Assembly (NCBI GenBank): GCA_002415845.1
Contig: DIAR01000050.1
Location: 1-9,740, forward strand
Source of the DNA: Candidatus Woesebacteria bacterium UBA5073
GTDB lineage: Bacteria; Patescibacteriota; Microgenomatia; UBA8517
DNA: 9,740 nucleotides
Direction of reading: 5' to 3'
Shown: positions 1 to 6,708 of the stretch, piece after piece
Layout: each line of letters starts with the position of its first letter
Position numbering within the stretch: the stretch's first letter is position 1
Program-made: the position numbers and the translations under genes
The notes under the pieces: model-generated
Seen by the model: the letters and a program-made list of their open reading frames with translations, nothing else
What the model was told of the DNA's origin: nothing
Databases searched by the model: none

Positions 1-2
1 TG

Positions 3-371
3 GTTAATTACTTTTTATCAATTCTTCTTTTGATCTTTCTTCTAACGCATTATCACCCGCAATGGTTTGTCTGGTTGACACCTTTTTTGGTTATTAAAAT
101 GGTTGAAGAAAAAAACAAGATTATCAACGTTGTTATTCTTCTGGCCTGTTGGTTCGTCATCATGCTTTTGTTTGAGCCGTCGCTTTCCGTCGGGTTATTT
201 GGACCGGTTTGGCCGGCAATCAGGGGCTTTGGCGGTTATGCCGATATTCTTTCCAAGTACACCGATATATTTCGATTTAAAAGTATGGTTAGAAGTGTTT
301 TTGCCGGCGTCTCCCTTTATTGGATTTTTGACATGTTAAGAGGAGAAAGGCTACTCGATAGGGATAAATGA
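3..371 (+). CDS. GT-C-like integral membrane glycosyltransferase, C-terminal part (5' end outside window)
   Basis: The reading frame is open from the first bases of the window, so this is the last 122 residues of a longer protein and not a small gene starting at the TTG at 30. What is left shows hydrophobic helices around a motif reading THYHPQWFVWLTPFLVI (codons at 48-98). An H-P-Q-W/Y segment ahead of a final membrane helix is seen in GT-C-type glycosyltransferases, and it sits where the downstream gene at 5408 has NMLERYFFAAYVP. The C-terminus is short and charged (RGERLLDRDK), as expected for a cytoplasmic tail. The TGA stop overlaps the next gene's ATG as ATGA, which suggests translational coupling. 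Family-level assignment is an inference from a partial protein; the catalytic first loop is not in the window, so activity and sugar cannot be judged. Confidence 0.72.
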   Translation, partial: VNYFLSILLLIFLLTHYHPQWFVWLTPFLVIKMVEEKNKIINVVILLACWFVIMLLFEPSLSVGLFGPVWPAIRGFGGYADILSKYTDIFRFKSMVRSVFAGVSLYWIFDMLRGERLLDRDK

Positions 372-2047
372 AAAAGAATCTTCTTTTTTTTCTGGTTTTG
401 TTGATCTTAATTATTCCCTCCTTTAAGTCGCTGTTAAGACCTGGTTATTTTCCGATGCAAGATGACATGCAGGCCTTCCGGTTAATGGAAATGAATAAAT
501 GCATTACGGACGGACAAATACCCTGCCGTTGGGTACCCGACGCCGGATACGGTTATGGTTACCCGCAATTTAACTTCTATGCCCCCTTTGTCTATTATGT
601 TGGTGAGGTTATTCATCTGACAGGTTTCCAGTACATCGATTCTATTAAGATTCTTTTTATTCTTGGTTTTGTGTTGGGCGGGGTATTTATGTATCTTCTG
701 ACTTCGGAATTGTTTGGTCCCTTTCCGGCTTTGGTCTCCTCCGTTCTGTTTACCTATATTCCTCTTAGAGCCCAGGAAGTGTATGTCAGGGGAGCTCTAA
801 GTGAATTTTGGGCTACCGTCTTTTTCCCTTTGATCCTTTGGGCCTTTTTAAAATTAGTAAAAGAGGGAAAGAAAAGATACTTAATTATAAGTGCCGTGTC
901 GTTAGGGGGGCTTTTTTTAACTCACAACTTGTTATCGTTTCTTTTTCTTCCAATTGTGGTTCTTTGGCTTGTTTATCTTTTTTTTGCTTATAAGAAAACC
1001 TTTAACTGGAAGAAAATTATTCTTTCTTTTCTCTTGGCTTTAGGAACGGCTGCGTTTTTTGTTTTACCGATGCTACTCGAGAAGAAGTTTGCACATACCG
1101 AAACGATGCTAGGGGGGTATTTCGATTATCGTCAGCATTTTGTTAGTTTAAAACAACTTTTTCTATCCAATTATTGGGGTTATGGATCTTCAACTCTGGG
1201 TCCAAATGATGACCTTAACCTTTCCGTTGGGATACCTTACTGGATTTTTGGTGTTATATCCGTTATCACGGCTTTTATTTATCGAAAAAAAGAAAAGAAA
1301 CTGTTTTGGTTATCATTAGTATCGTTTGTGTTATCCCTGATAATTTTGTTCTTGGTCCATGAGAAGTCATCATTCATTTGGAAGGTCATAACTCCTCTTT
1401 CTTATTTACAGTTTCCCTGGCGCTTGCTTATCTTTCCCTCCTTTATCTTTTCGGTTTTGGCTGGGGTAGTTTTAACCTATTTTAAAAAGTTTCAGTATCC
1501 TGCCGGTGTTTTAATAATTATTTCTTTATTTCTTCTTCAATTAGGCTTTTTTCAACCAAAGGCCTGGTTAAAGATAAACGATGAGGAAAAATTGACAGGA
1601 ATTAACTTGGAGAAAGAACTAACGGCCAGCATTTTTGATTATTTACCGATTTATGCTAAGTTTCCGCCGGAAAAGAAGGCGCCCGATCTTCCCGAAATTT
1701 TATCTGGAAGAGCTGAATTTAGCGATTATTATAAGGGCAGCAACTATCAAACAGGAAAACTAGAGGTTTCAAGCGATGCTCTTATTAGATTGCCTTTGTT
1801 TGATTTTCCCGGTATGAAGGTCTTTCTTAACAACGAGGAAGTAAAGCATGCCAACAATAACTGCGAGGGTGAGAAGTTCTGCTCCGGAACGATTACTTTT
1901 ATGGCTCAAAGCGGAGAATACGATTTTAAAGTAAAATTAACTGATACACCAATAAGGACAGCAGGGAATATCGTTTCGGTGGTTAGTGTTTTATTCCTTA
2001 TTGTTTTTGGCTTTTTCAAAAATGAAAAACTTTTTAAAGAAAAATAA
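368..2047 (+). CDS. PTPS-related / YfhO-like polytopic membrane protein, paralogue 1 (putative GT-C glycosyltransferase)
   Basis: 559 residues: a basic N-terminus, one membrane helix (about 5-22), then an external loop with a DD pair (32-33) and GQIPCRWVPD (49-58), then GYPQFN (64-69), VYVRGALSE (138-146), LTHN (184-187) and LQFPWR (347-352) among roughly a dozen membrane helices. A soluble, probably extracytoplasmic region (about 400-530) with DYLP (424-427) follows, then a last helix and a Lys-rich tail. This is the pattern of the membrane family named '6-pyruvoyl-tetrahydropterin synthase-related' (PF10131), related in layout to YfhO; an acidic pair in the first external loop is typical of GT-C enzymes. 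All four cysteines (45, 53, 499, 505) lie in predicted external segments. The YfhO-like W....DG motif of the C-terminal domain is degraded here (PGMKVFLNN, 481-489). The ATG at 368 overlaps the previous stop; a weak AGGG sits 4 bases upstream. Transferase function is inferred. Confidence 0.8.
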   Translation: MKKNLLFFLVLLILIIPSFKSLLRPGYFPMQDDMQAFRLMEMNKCITDGQIPCRWVPDAGYGYGYPQFNFYAPFVYYVGEVIHLTGFQYIDSIKILFILGFVLGGVFMYLLTSELFGPFPALVSSVLFTYIPLRAQEVYVRGALSEFWATVFFPLILWAFLKLVKEGKKRYLIISAVSLGGLFLTHNLLSFLFLPIVVLWLVYLFFAYKKTFNWKKIILSFLLALGTAAFFVLPMLLEKKFAHTETMLGGYFDYRQHFVSLKQLFLSNYWGYGSSTLGPNDDLNLSVGIPYWIFGVISVITAFIYRKKEKKLFWLSLVSFVLSLIILFLVHEKSSFIWKVITPLSYLQFPWRLLIFPSFIFSVLAGVVLTYFKKFQYPAGVLIIISLFLLQLGFFQPKAWLKINDEEKLTGINLEKELTASIFDYLPIYAKFPPEKKAPDLPEILSGRAEFSDYYKGSNYQTGKLEVSSDALIRLPLFDFPGMKVFLNNEEVKHANNNCEGEKFCSGTITFMAQSGEYDFKVKLTDTPIRTAGNIVSVVSVLFLIVFGFFKNEKLFKEK

Positions 2048-3704
2048 CAGAAAATTAATGTTAGTGTTTCTCTTGCTGGCACTTTTACCGAGTGTTTTTT
2101 CTTTGTTTCATAGTGGTTTTTACGGTGCATCGGATGATATGCACGTTGCCTGGCTTTACGAGATGGACAGAGCCATTGGTTCGGGACAAATTCCTCCCAG
2201 AGTTGTTCCTGATTTAAGCTATCGCTTTGGTTACCCCCTATTTAATTTTGTTTTTCCGTTACCTTTCTATCTCGGGGAAATATTTCATACTGTCGGTTTC
2301 AACTTTGTTGACAGTATCAAAATTGTTTTTGGCCTGTCTTTAATTCTTTCCGGATTTGCGATGTATCTTCTTTTAAGTGAATTTTTGCCTTTGGTCTTTA
2401 GTTTTGCCGGAGCACTTCTATATGTTTTTACGCCTTACCGGTCGACTGACGTTTATGTTAGAGGCGCTTTAGGCGAATCCCTGTCTTTTGTTTTTATTCC
2501 ACTAATTATTTACGCTTTAATCAGACTATTTAAGAAAGAAGAATATAGTTTAAAGAATATTTCGCTTTATGCTCTTTCCTTAGCCGGATTAATATTAACC
2601 CACAATATTGTTTCCTATATGTTTTTCCCGTTCGTTGTTGTTTTGACGGTTCTTTTATATTTGATAAGTAATAAAAGAAAAGTTTTTCTTCTTTCGGGAC
2701 TTTGGGCTAATTTATTGGGTTTAATTGTTTCCGGTTATTTTTGGTTTCCGGCAATCGTTGAGAGTAAGTTAATGAAATACGATGCCGTTTTTAATTTTGT
2801 CGATCATTTTCCGACAATTAAACAATTGATTACACCCTATTTTGGTTATGGCGCATCGGTGCCGGGCCCGGGGGATGGGATGTCGTTTTTCATGGGGGTG
2901 GCAAATATAGTGATTATTTTAACCGGATTTGTTGTTGCTTTTCTTTTTCGGAAGAAATTTAGTCGATTGGAAAAAGTTATTTTTGGCTGGTGTGCTTTGA
3001 TTTTAGCCGTGAGTTTTTTCATGATGAACTTCCGCTCTTCTTTTCTTTGGGCCAATTTACCACTCTTACCTTATTTCCAGTTTCCATGGCGCTTTTTAAC
3101 TTTAGTTACTTTTGTGTCACCTCTTTTCATATTGCCTCTAAAATATTTACCGAAAATTGGGAAATACGTTGCTTTTGGCATGGCAGTTTTATCGGTTGTT
3201 TTAAACGTTAATTACTTTAAACCACACGACTTTTTGGAGAGGAAAGACAACTACTTTTTGGAGCGCTATATTCCCAAAGAAGAAAGCCTGGTTAAATATC
3301 GGGAAATCATGGAGGAGTATTTACGTCTGCCAAAGGGGACTGAAAAAAGGCCCGACCGGCTTTTTCCTGAGCTTTATTCAACCGTTGATTTTACTTTTGA
3401 AAAGGTAAGCCATAAGGGAATGGTTGATAACTATCAAGTGATAATGCTTGAAAATGGGGAATTAAACGTCAGTAAATATTACTATCCGGGTTTTTATGCC
3501 AAAGTTGACGGTCAGAAAGCGACAATAATAATCGGTAAGCCATACGGACAAATCGCCCTCAAACTTGATAAGGGGATTTATAATTTGGAAATAGGTTACA
3601 GGGAAACAAACTTCCGTTTGTTTTTTGATTTATTGTCCTTAGCCGGTTTTACCTTTGCGGTTTTGTGTCTTTTTAAAGGCCATGGTAGAAAAAATAAGAA
3701 CTAA
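2022..3704 (+). CDS. PTPS-related / YfhO-like polytopic membrane protein, paralogue 2 (divergent copy)
   Basis: 560 residues from the ATG at 2022. I prefer this to the GTG at 1986 because it gives a Lys/Asn-rich N-terminus directly before the first membrane helix, as in both paralogues; an ATG at 2058 is also possible but would remove the basic leader. Shared family motifs are SDDM (37-40), GQIPPRVVPD (55-64), GYPLFN (70-75), VYVRGALGES (144-153), LTHN (192-195), QFPWR (353-357) and NYFKP (397-401). The C-terminal external domain carries a YfhO-like PGFYAKVDG (489-497) before a last helix. It is the most divergent of the three: it lacks the cysteine pair of the first external loop (A51 and P59 instead), and its C-terminal helix region does not match the near-identical 'DTP(I/L)R..' ends of copies 1 and 3. 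It overlaps the previous gene by 26 bases. It is probably a GT-C-type surface glycosyltransferase of unknown substrate. Confidence 0.8.
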   Translation: MKNFLKKNNRKLMLVFLLLALLPSVFSLFHSGFYGASDDMHVAWLYEMDRAIGSGQIPPRVVPDLSYRFGYPLFNFVFPLPFYLGEIFHTVGFNFVDSIKIVFGLSLILSGFAMYLLLSEFLPLVFSFAGALLYVFTPYRSTDVYVRGALGESLSFVFIPLIIYALIRLFKKEEYSLKNISLYALSLAGLILTHNIVSYMFFPFVVVLTVLLYLISNKRKVFLLSGLWANLLGLIVSGYFWFPAIVESKLMKYDAVFNFVDHFPTIKQLITPYFGYGASVPGPGDGMSFFMGVANIVIILTGFVVAFLFRKKFSRLEKVIFGWCALILAVSFFMMNFRSSFLWANLPLLPYFQFPWRFLTLVTFVSPLFILPLKYLPKIGKYVAFGMAVLSVVLNVNYFKPHDFLERKDNYFLERYIPKEESLVKYREIMEEYLRLPKGTEKRPDRLFPELYSTVDFTFEKVSHKGMVDNYQVIMLENGELNVSKYYYPGFYAKVDGQKATIIIGKPYGQIALKLDKGIYNLEIGYRETNFRLFFDLLSLAGFTFAVLCLFKGHGRKNKN

Positions 3705-5424
3705 AGTTAAAGAATTATTCAAAAACAAAAACCTCGTTTTTGTTATTGTTGTAGTTTTGTTGGGGGTATTGGCTTCAATAACCCTTTTTAAGAATAACTA
3801 TTTCTTTAACATGCATGATGATTTGCAAATGATGCGTCAGCTGGAAATGGAGAAGTGTTTTCTCGATAAGCAGATTCCCTGTCGTTGGGTACCCGATATG
3901 GGTTATGGTTTTGGTTTCCCTCTCTTTAACTATTATCCGCCACTTCCTTATTTGGTCGGGGAAATCTTCCGGGTGGTCGGGTTTTCTTTTAACGAAACGG
4001 TTAAATTAAACTTTGCTTTAGGGATAATTGCCTCAGGTTTGGCGATGTATTATTTGGCGAAAGAATACTTTGGCCGCTTGGGTGGATTGGTCTCGTCACT
4101 TTTTTACATTTGGGCACCCTACAGGGCTGTTGATGTCTATGTCAGAGGAGCGATGAATGAATCCTGGGGTTGGGTTTGGTTTCCGCTCATTTTGCTATCT
4201 TCGTATAAATTGATTAAGAAACCGTCCCTTAATCGTTTTCTTTTTCTTGCTTTAAGTTGGTCTTGTCTTTTTCTGACCCACAACCTGATGGTTTTTATCT
4301 TTGCGCCGGTTTTTCTTGTTTGGGTGTTGTTTTGGTTAATTAAAGAAAAAGCCTATCGGGTTATCCCGAAAATGGCGCTATCGGGAGCCTTGGCTTTAGG
4401 TCTCTCGTCCTTTTTTACTTTCCCCGCTATTTTTGAACAAAAGCTGGTTCATATTAATACCTTGGTCTCTGATTATTATGAGTATTTTGCCCACTTTGTT
4501 TCCTTTAACCAATTGTTTATCTCCCGCTTTTGGGGTGATGGTCCATCAGCTTTCGGGACAAATGATCAAATGGCCTTTCCTGTTGGCCAAGTCCACGCTA
4601 TTGCTATTCTTCTGGTCCTGATTTTACTGACTATCAAAATAATAAAAACTAAAAAACTGCAAAAATTAGATTTATTAATATTCTTTGGTGCAGCTTTAGG
4701 AATCCTCGGTGCTTTTATGGCTCATTCCCGCTCAACTTTTATCTGGGTAATGATTCCGTACTTAAAGTTTGTTCAATTTCCATGGCGCTTCTTAACCCTG
4801 AACGTTCTTGGTTTTGCCTTTGCCATGGGGTCAATTTTTTATCTGACGGATTCCTTTAAGAAGGTAAAAAACATTTGGAAAATCATGTTGGTAACGTGTG
4901 TTTTTGCGGCTCTGATAATTTTTAATTGGAATTATTTTAAACCCGTTCATAGTGGTCCGATGACTGACGAACAGAAATTCTCAGGAGAAGCCTGGAGACT
5001 TCAACAGCAAGCCGGTATTAGGGATTACCTGCCGATTAGTGCCAAAAAAGATCCGGAAAAACAACGCCAGAGCTTAACAGAGATATTAAAAGGAAAGGGA
5101 GTGATTACAAATGAGGCCAACGGAACCAATTGGGCTAAATTTGAAACTAATTTAAGCGAAAAAGAAAATACCATCAGAGTTAACATTTTTCAATTTCCTG
5201 TTTGGAAGGCCTATCTTGACGGGCAAGAGATACCGCTTTTTATGGCCGACGATGAAGCGTGGGGGAGGATTTATCTTAATTTACCCGAGGGACAGCATCA
5301 GGTAACCTTAAAACTTTTTGATACGCCTTTAAGAAAGGTTTCAAACGCAATTTCCGTGGTGTCTTTCTTGGTATTGATTTCGCTTCTTTTCTTTAAGAAG
5401 AAAATAAATGCCAGATTTTTTTAA
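3682..5424 (+). CDS. PTPS-related / YfhO-like polytopic membrane protein, paralogue 3 (putative GT-C glycosyltransferase)
   Basis: 580 residues from the ATG at 3682. An in-frame TTG at 3655 would only add nine residues inside the previous gene, and the ATG leads straight into a basic N-terminus. Family motifs in order are MHDD (44-47), QIPCRWVPD (64-72), GFPLFN (78-83), VYVRGAMNES (152-161), LTHN (198-201), QFPWR (365-369), NYFKP (417-421) and RDYLPIS (447-453). The external C-terminal domain has the best preserved YfhO-like signature of the three, PVWKAYLDGQEIP (506-518), then LPEGQHQV (534-541) and a final helix with a Lys-rich tail. It is closest to the copy at 368: both share the C-x7-C pair of the first external loop (here C59, C67) and an almost identical C-terminal end (FDTPLRKVSNAISVVS). 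It overlaps its upstream neighbour by 23 bases and the next gene by 17. A role in sugar transfer on the outer membrane face is an inference from fold family and context. Confidence 0.82.
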   Translation: MVEKIRTKVKELFKNKNLVFVIVVVLLGVLASITLFKNNYFFNMHDDLQMMRQLEMEKCFLDKQIPCRWVPDMGYGFGFPLFNYYPPLPYLVGEIFRVVGFSFNETVKLNFALGIIASGLAMYYLAKEYFGRLGGLVSSLFYIWAPYRAVDVYVRGAMNESWGWVWFPLILLSSYKLIKKPSLNRFLFLALSWSCLFLTHNLMVFIFAPVFLVWVLFWLIKEKAYRVIPKMALSGALALGLSSFFTFPAIFEQKLVHINTLVSDYYEYFAHFVSFNQLFISRFWGDGPSAFGTNDQMAFPVGQVHAIAILLVLILLTIKIIKTKKLQKLDLLIFFGAALGILGAFMAHSRSTFIWVMIPYLKFVQFPWRFLTLNVLGFAFAMGSIFYLTDSFKKVKNIWKIMLVTCVFAALIIFNWNYFKPVHSGPMTDEQKFSGEAWRLQQQAGIRDYLPISAKKDPEKQRQSLTEILKGKGVITNEANGTNWAKFETNLSEKENTIRVNIFQFPVWKAYLDGQEIPLFMADDEAWGRIYLNLPEGQHQVTLKLFDTPLRKVSNAISVVSFLVLISLLFFKKKINARFF

Positions 5425-6706
5425 GAAACATAAAAAAGTATTACTTTTAGGGTTAATTCTTGTCGTTGCCTTTATTCTTCGGTTATTTTTGGTGGATAAA
5501 ATAATTGTTGGTGATTTGTTGGCCTATCTTGAATGGGGTCAAAGATATAGGGATTGGGGAGGGGAAGCCTTTTATTTCGGAAAACACCCTTGGCTATATT
5601 CGGCTCCTAATTATCCACCCATCTCAACCTGGATTTTTGCCGGGTTATCATGGCTTTTTGAACGCCGTTATTGGACAGCCCAGCTTCACAATCTGATTAA
5701 GTTTCCACCGGCCGTCTTTATTATTTATTACTATAAATATGGCGAGATCCTTCTTTATAAGCTTTTACCTATTTTTTCTGATCTTGGACTTGGCGTCATT
5801 ATCTTTGCCGTTATTAATAAACTAACCAAGAATTACACCAAGGCAATCTGGGGAGCAGCTTTTTTTCTTTTAAATCCGGTAACCATCTTTTTATCCGGCG
5901 GTTGGGGACAGACGGATAGTTTCGTGGCCTTGGTGGGAATTATCTCTTTTTTACTTTTATCATCAAAAAAATATGCTCTTTCAATGCTCTTATTTTTCTT
6001 TGGGATGTATTTTAAACCGACCTGGGGGTTAATGGTTCCTTTTTACCTTTATGTTCTCTATTTGAAAAAGCCGCCTCTGAAATCGGTTTTACTCGGTTTA
6101 TTGTTAATGACAGTAACACTGGTTATAGTCAGTTTTCCTTTTGCCGAAGGAAATTTATTTCTCTTTACCAAGAAAGTTTGGTTTGACCGCTACTTTTTAC
6201 CGATTAAATCGGCCGGTAGGGCTTCATCTTCGGCTTTTAATTTTATGACTATCTTTTTGAAAATTGATCGGGACTTATTTAACGCTAAGATCTTAGGGCT
6301 TATTCCGGCTAATCTTTTTGGTTTGCTTTCCTATTTGGTAGTTAATGTTTTTGCCTTTAAATACGTTAAAGAACATCAAAACCAACTTCTATCAATTCTG
6401 GTTGGTCTTTTTGTTATCGGTATGGGCAGCTTTCTTTTTATGAGTAATATGCTCGAGCGTTATTTCTTTGCTGCATATGTACCGATGATCATTGTTATGT
6501 TTTGCGAGTTTAAAACTTTTCTTTGGGGTTTAATTCTGAACCTGATTTTAACGGCCAACCTATTCTGGTCTTTTTACAGGCGGAGCTCTGATGAAATTGA
6601 TCACCCTTTCACCAATAATAATTTCCTTCTCATAAGAATCCTTTCGACGATGGGCGTAGTCTCCTTTATTAAGTTCTTTTTGACCCTCAAGCGTGTTAAA
6701 ATTTAA
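5408..6706 (+). CDS. GT-C-type membrane glycosyltransferase (GT87 / mannosyltransferase-like)
   Basis: 432 residues with a basic N-terminus and about ten membrane helices. The first external loop has GDLLAYLEWG (35-44), whose Asp36 sits where GT-C enzymes keep a catalytic or metal-binding acidic residue. It is followed by NYPP (68-71), FSDLG (123-127), LNPVTIFLSGGWGQTDS (155-171), FKPTWGL (202-208), RASSSAFNF (271-279, like the 'NAFN' segment of this group) and NMLERYFFAAYVP (347-359). The NP...WGQ.DS and (H/L)ERY segments are typical of polyprenol-phosphate-sugar-dependent mannosyl- and hexosyltransferases (GT87/DUF2029, PIG-M and ALG6 style). Length is normal for a complete protein. The ATG at 5408 lies within the last codons of the preceding gene (17-base overlap), behind a purine-rich AAGAAGAAAAT that may serve as a weak ribosome binding site. 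The fold is fairly sure; donor and acceptor sugars are unknown. Confidence 0.82.
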   Translation: MPDFFKKHKKVLLLGLILVVAFILRLFLVDKIIVGDLLAYLEWGQRYRDWGGEAFYFGKHPWLYSAPNYPPISTWIFAGLSWLFERRYWTAQLHNLIKFPPAVFIIYYYKYGEILLYKLLPIFSDLGLGVIIFAVINKLTKNYTKAIWGAAFFLLNPVTIFLSGGWGQTDSFVALVGIISFLLLSSKKYALSMLLFFFGMYFKPTWGLMVPFYLYVLYLKKPPLKSVLLGLLLMTVTLVIVSFPFAEGNLFLFTKKVWFDRYFLPIKSAGRASSSAFNFMTIFLKIDRDLFNAKILGLIPANLFGLLSYLVVNVFAFKYVKEHQNQLLSILVGLFVIGMGSFLFMSNMLERYFFAAYVPMIIVMFCEFKTFLWGLILNLILTANLFWSFYRRSSDEIDHPFTNNNFLLIRILSTMGVVSFIKFFLTLKRVKI

Positions 6707-6708
6707 GG

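Larger units (their letters stand above)
368..5424 (+). repeat. Tandem block of three paralogous membrane-protein genes
   Basis: Three consecutive same-strand genes of 559, 560 and 580 residues carry the same ordered motif set: DD, QIP.R.VPD, G(Y/F)P.FN, VYVRGA, LTHN, QFPWR and Y-LP. This is best explained by gene duplication. The outer two copies resemble each other more than either resembles the middle one. At the DNA level only short stretches remain near identical, for example 521-540 and 3877-3896 (19 of 20 bases), and tttccatggcgctt at 3081-3094 and 4777-4790, so the duplication is old. Confidence 0.8.

Noticed and set aside
30..371. A complete 113-residue small membrane protein starting at the TTG at 30
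   Set aside because: The frame stays open to the first bases of the window and the motif content is that of the end of a GT-C-like protein, so it is a truncated large gene.
905..918. G6 tract followed by a T7 tract, and another G6 tract at 1112-1117, as possible phase-variation or frameshift sites
   Set aside because: Both G6 runs encode Gly-Gly in frame, the tracts are shorter than usual slippage tracts, and the reading frame is intact with no alternative product.
808..993. Short plus-strand frames inside larger genes (103-339, 808-993, 2990-3211, 4433-4621, 5505-5696)
   Set aside because: Each is fully inside a conserved membrane-protein gene in another frame and shows no domain or plausible start signal.
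1906..2130. Minus-strand reading frames of 65-74 codons at 1906-2130, 2846-3055 and 7599-7796
   Set aside because: They lie opposite well-supported genes, have no recognisable motifs, and are short; they are chance antisense frames.
368..5424. Annotating the three paralogues as 6-pyruvoyl-tetrahydropterin synthase enzymes
   Set aside because: The family name is historical. The proteins are polytopic membrane proteins and I see no zinc-binding His cluster or catalytic triad of that soluble enzyme.
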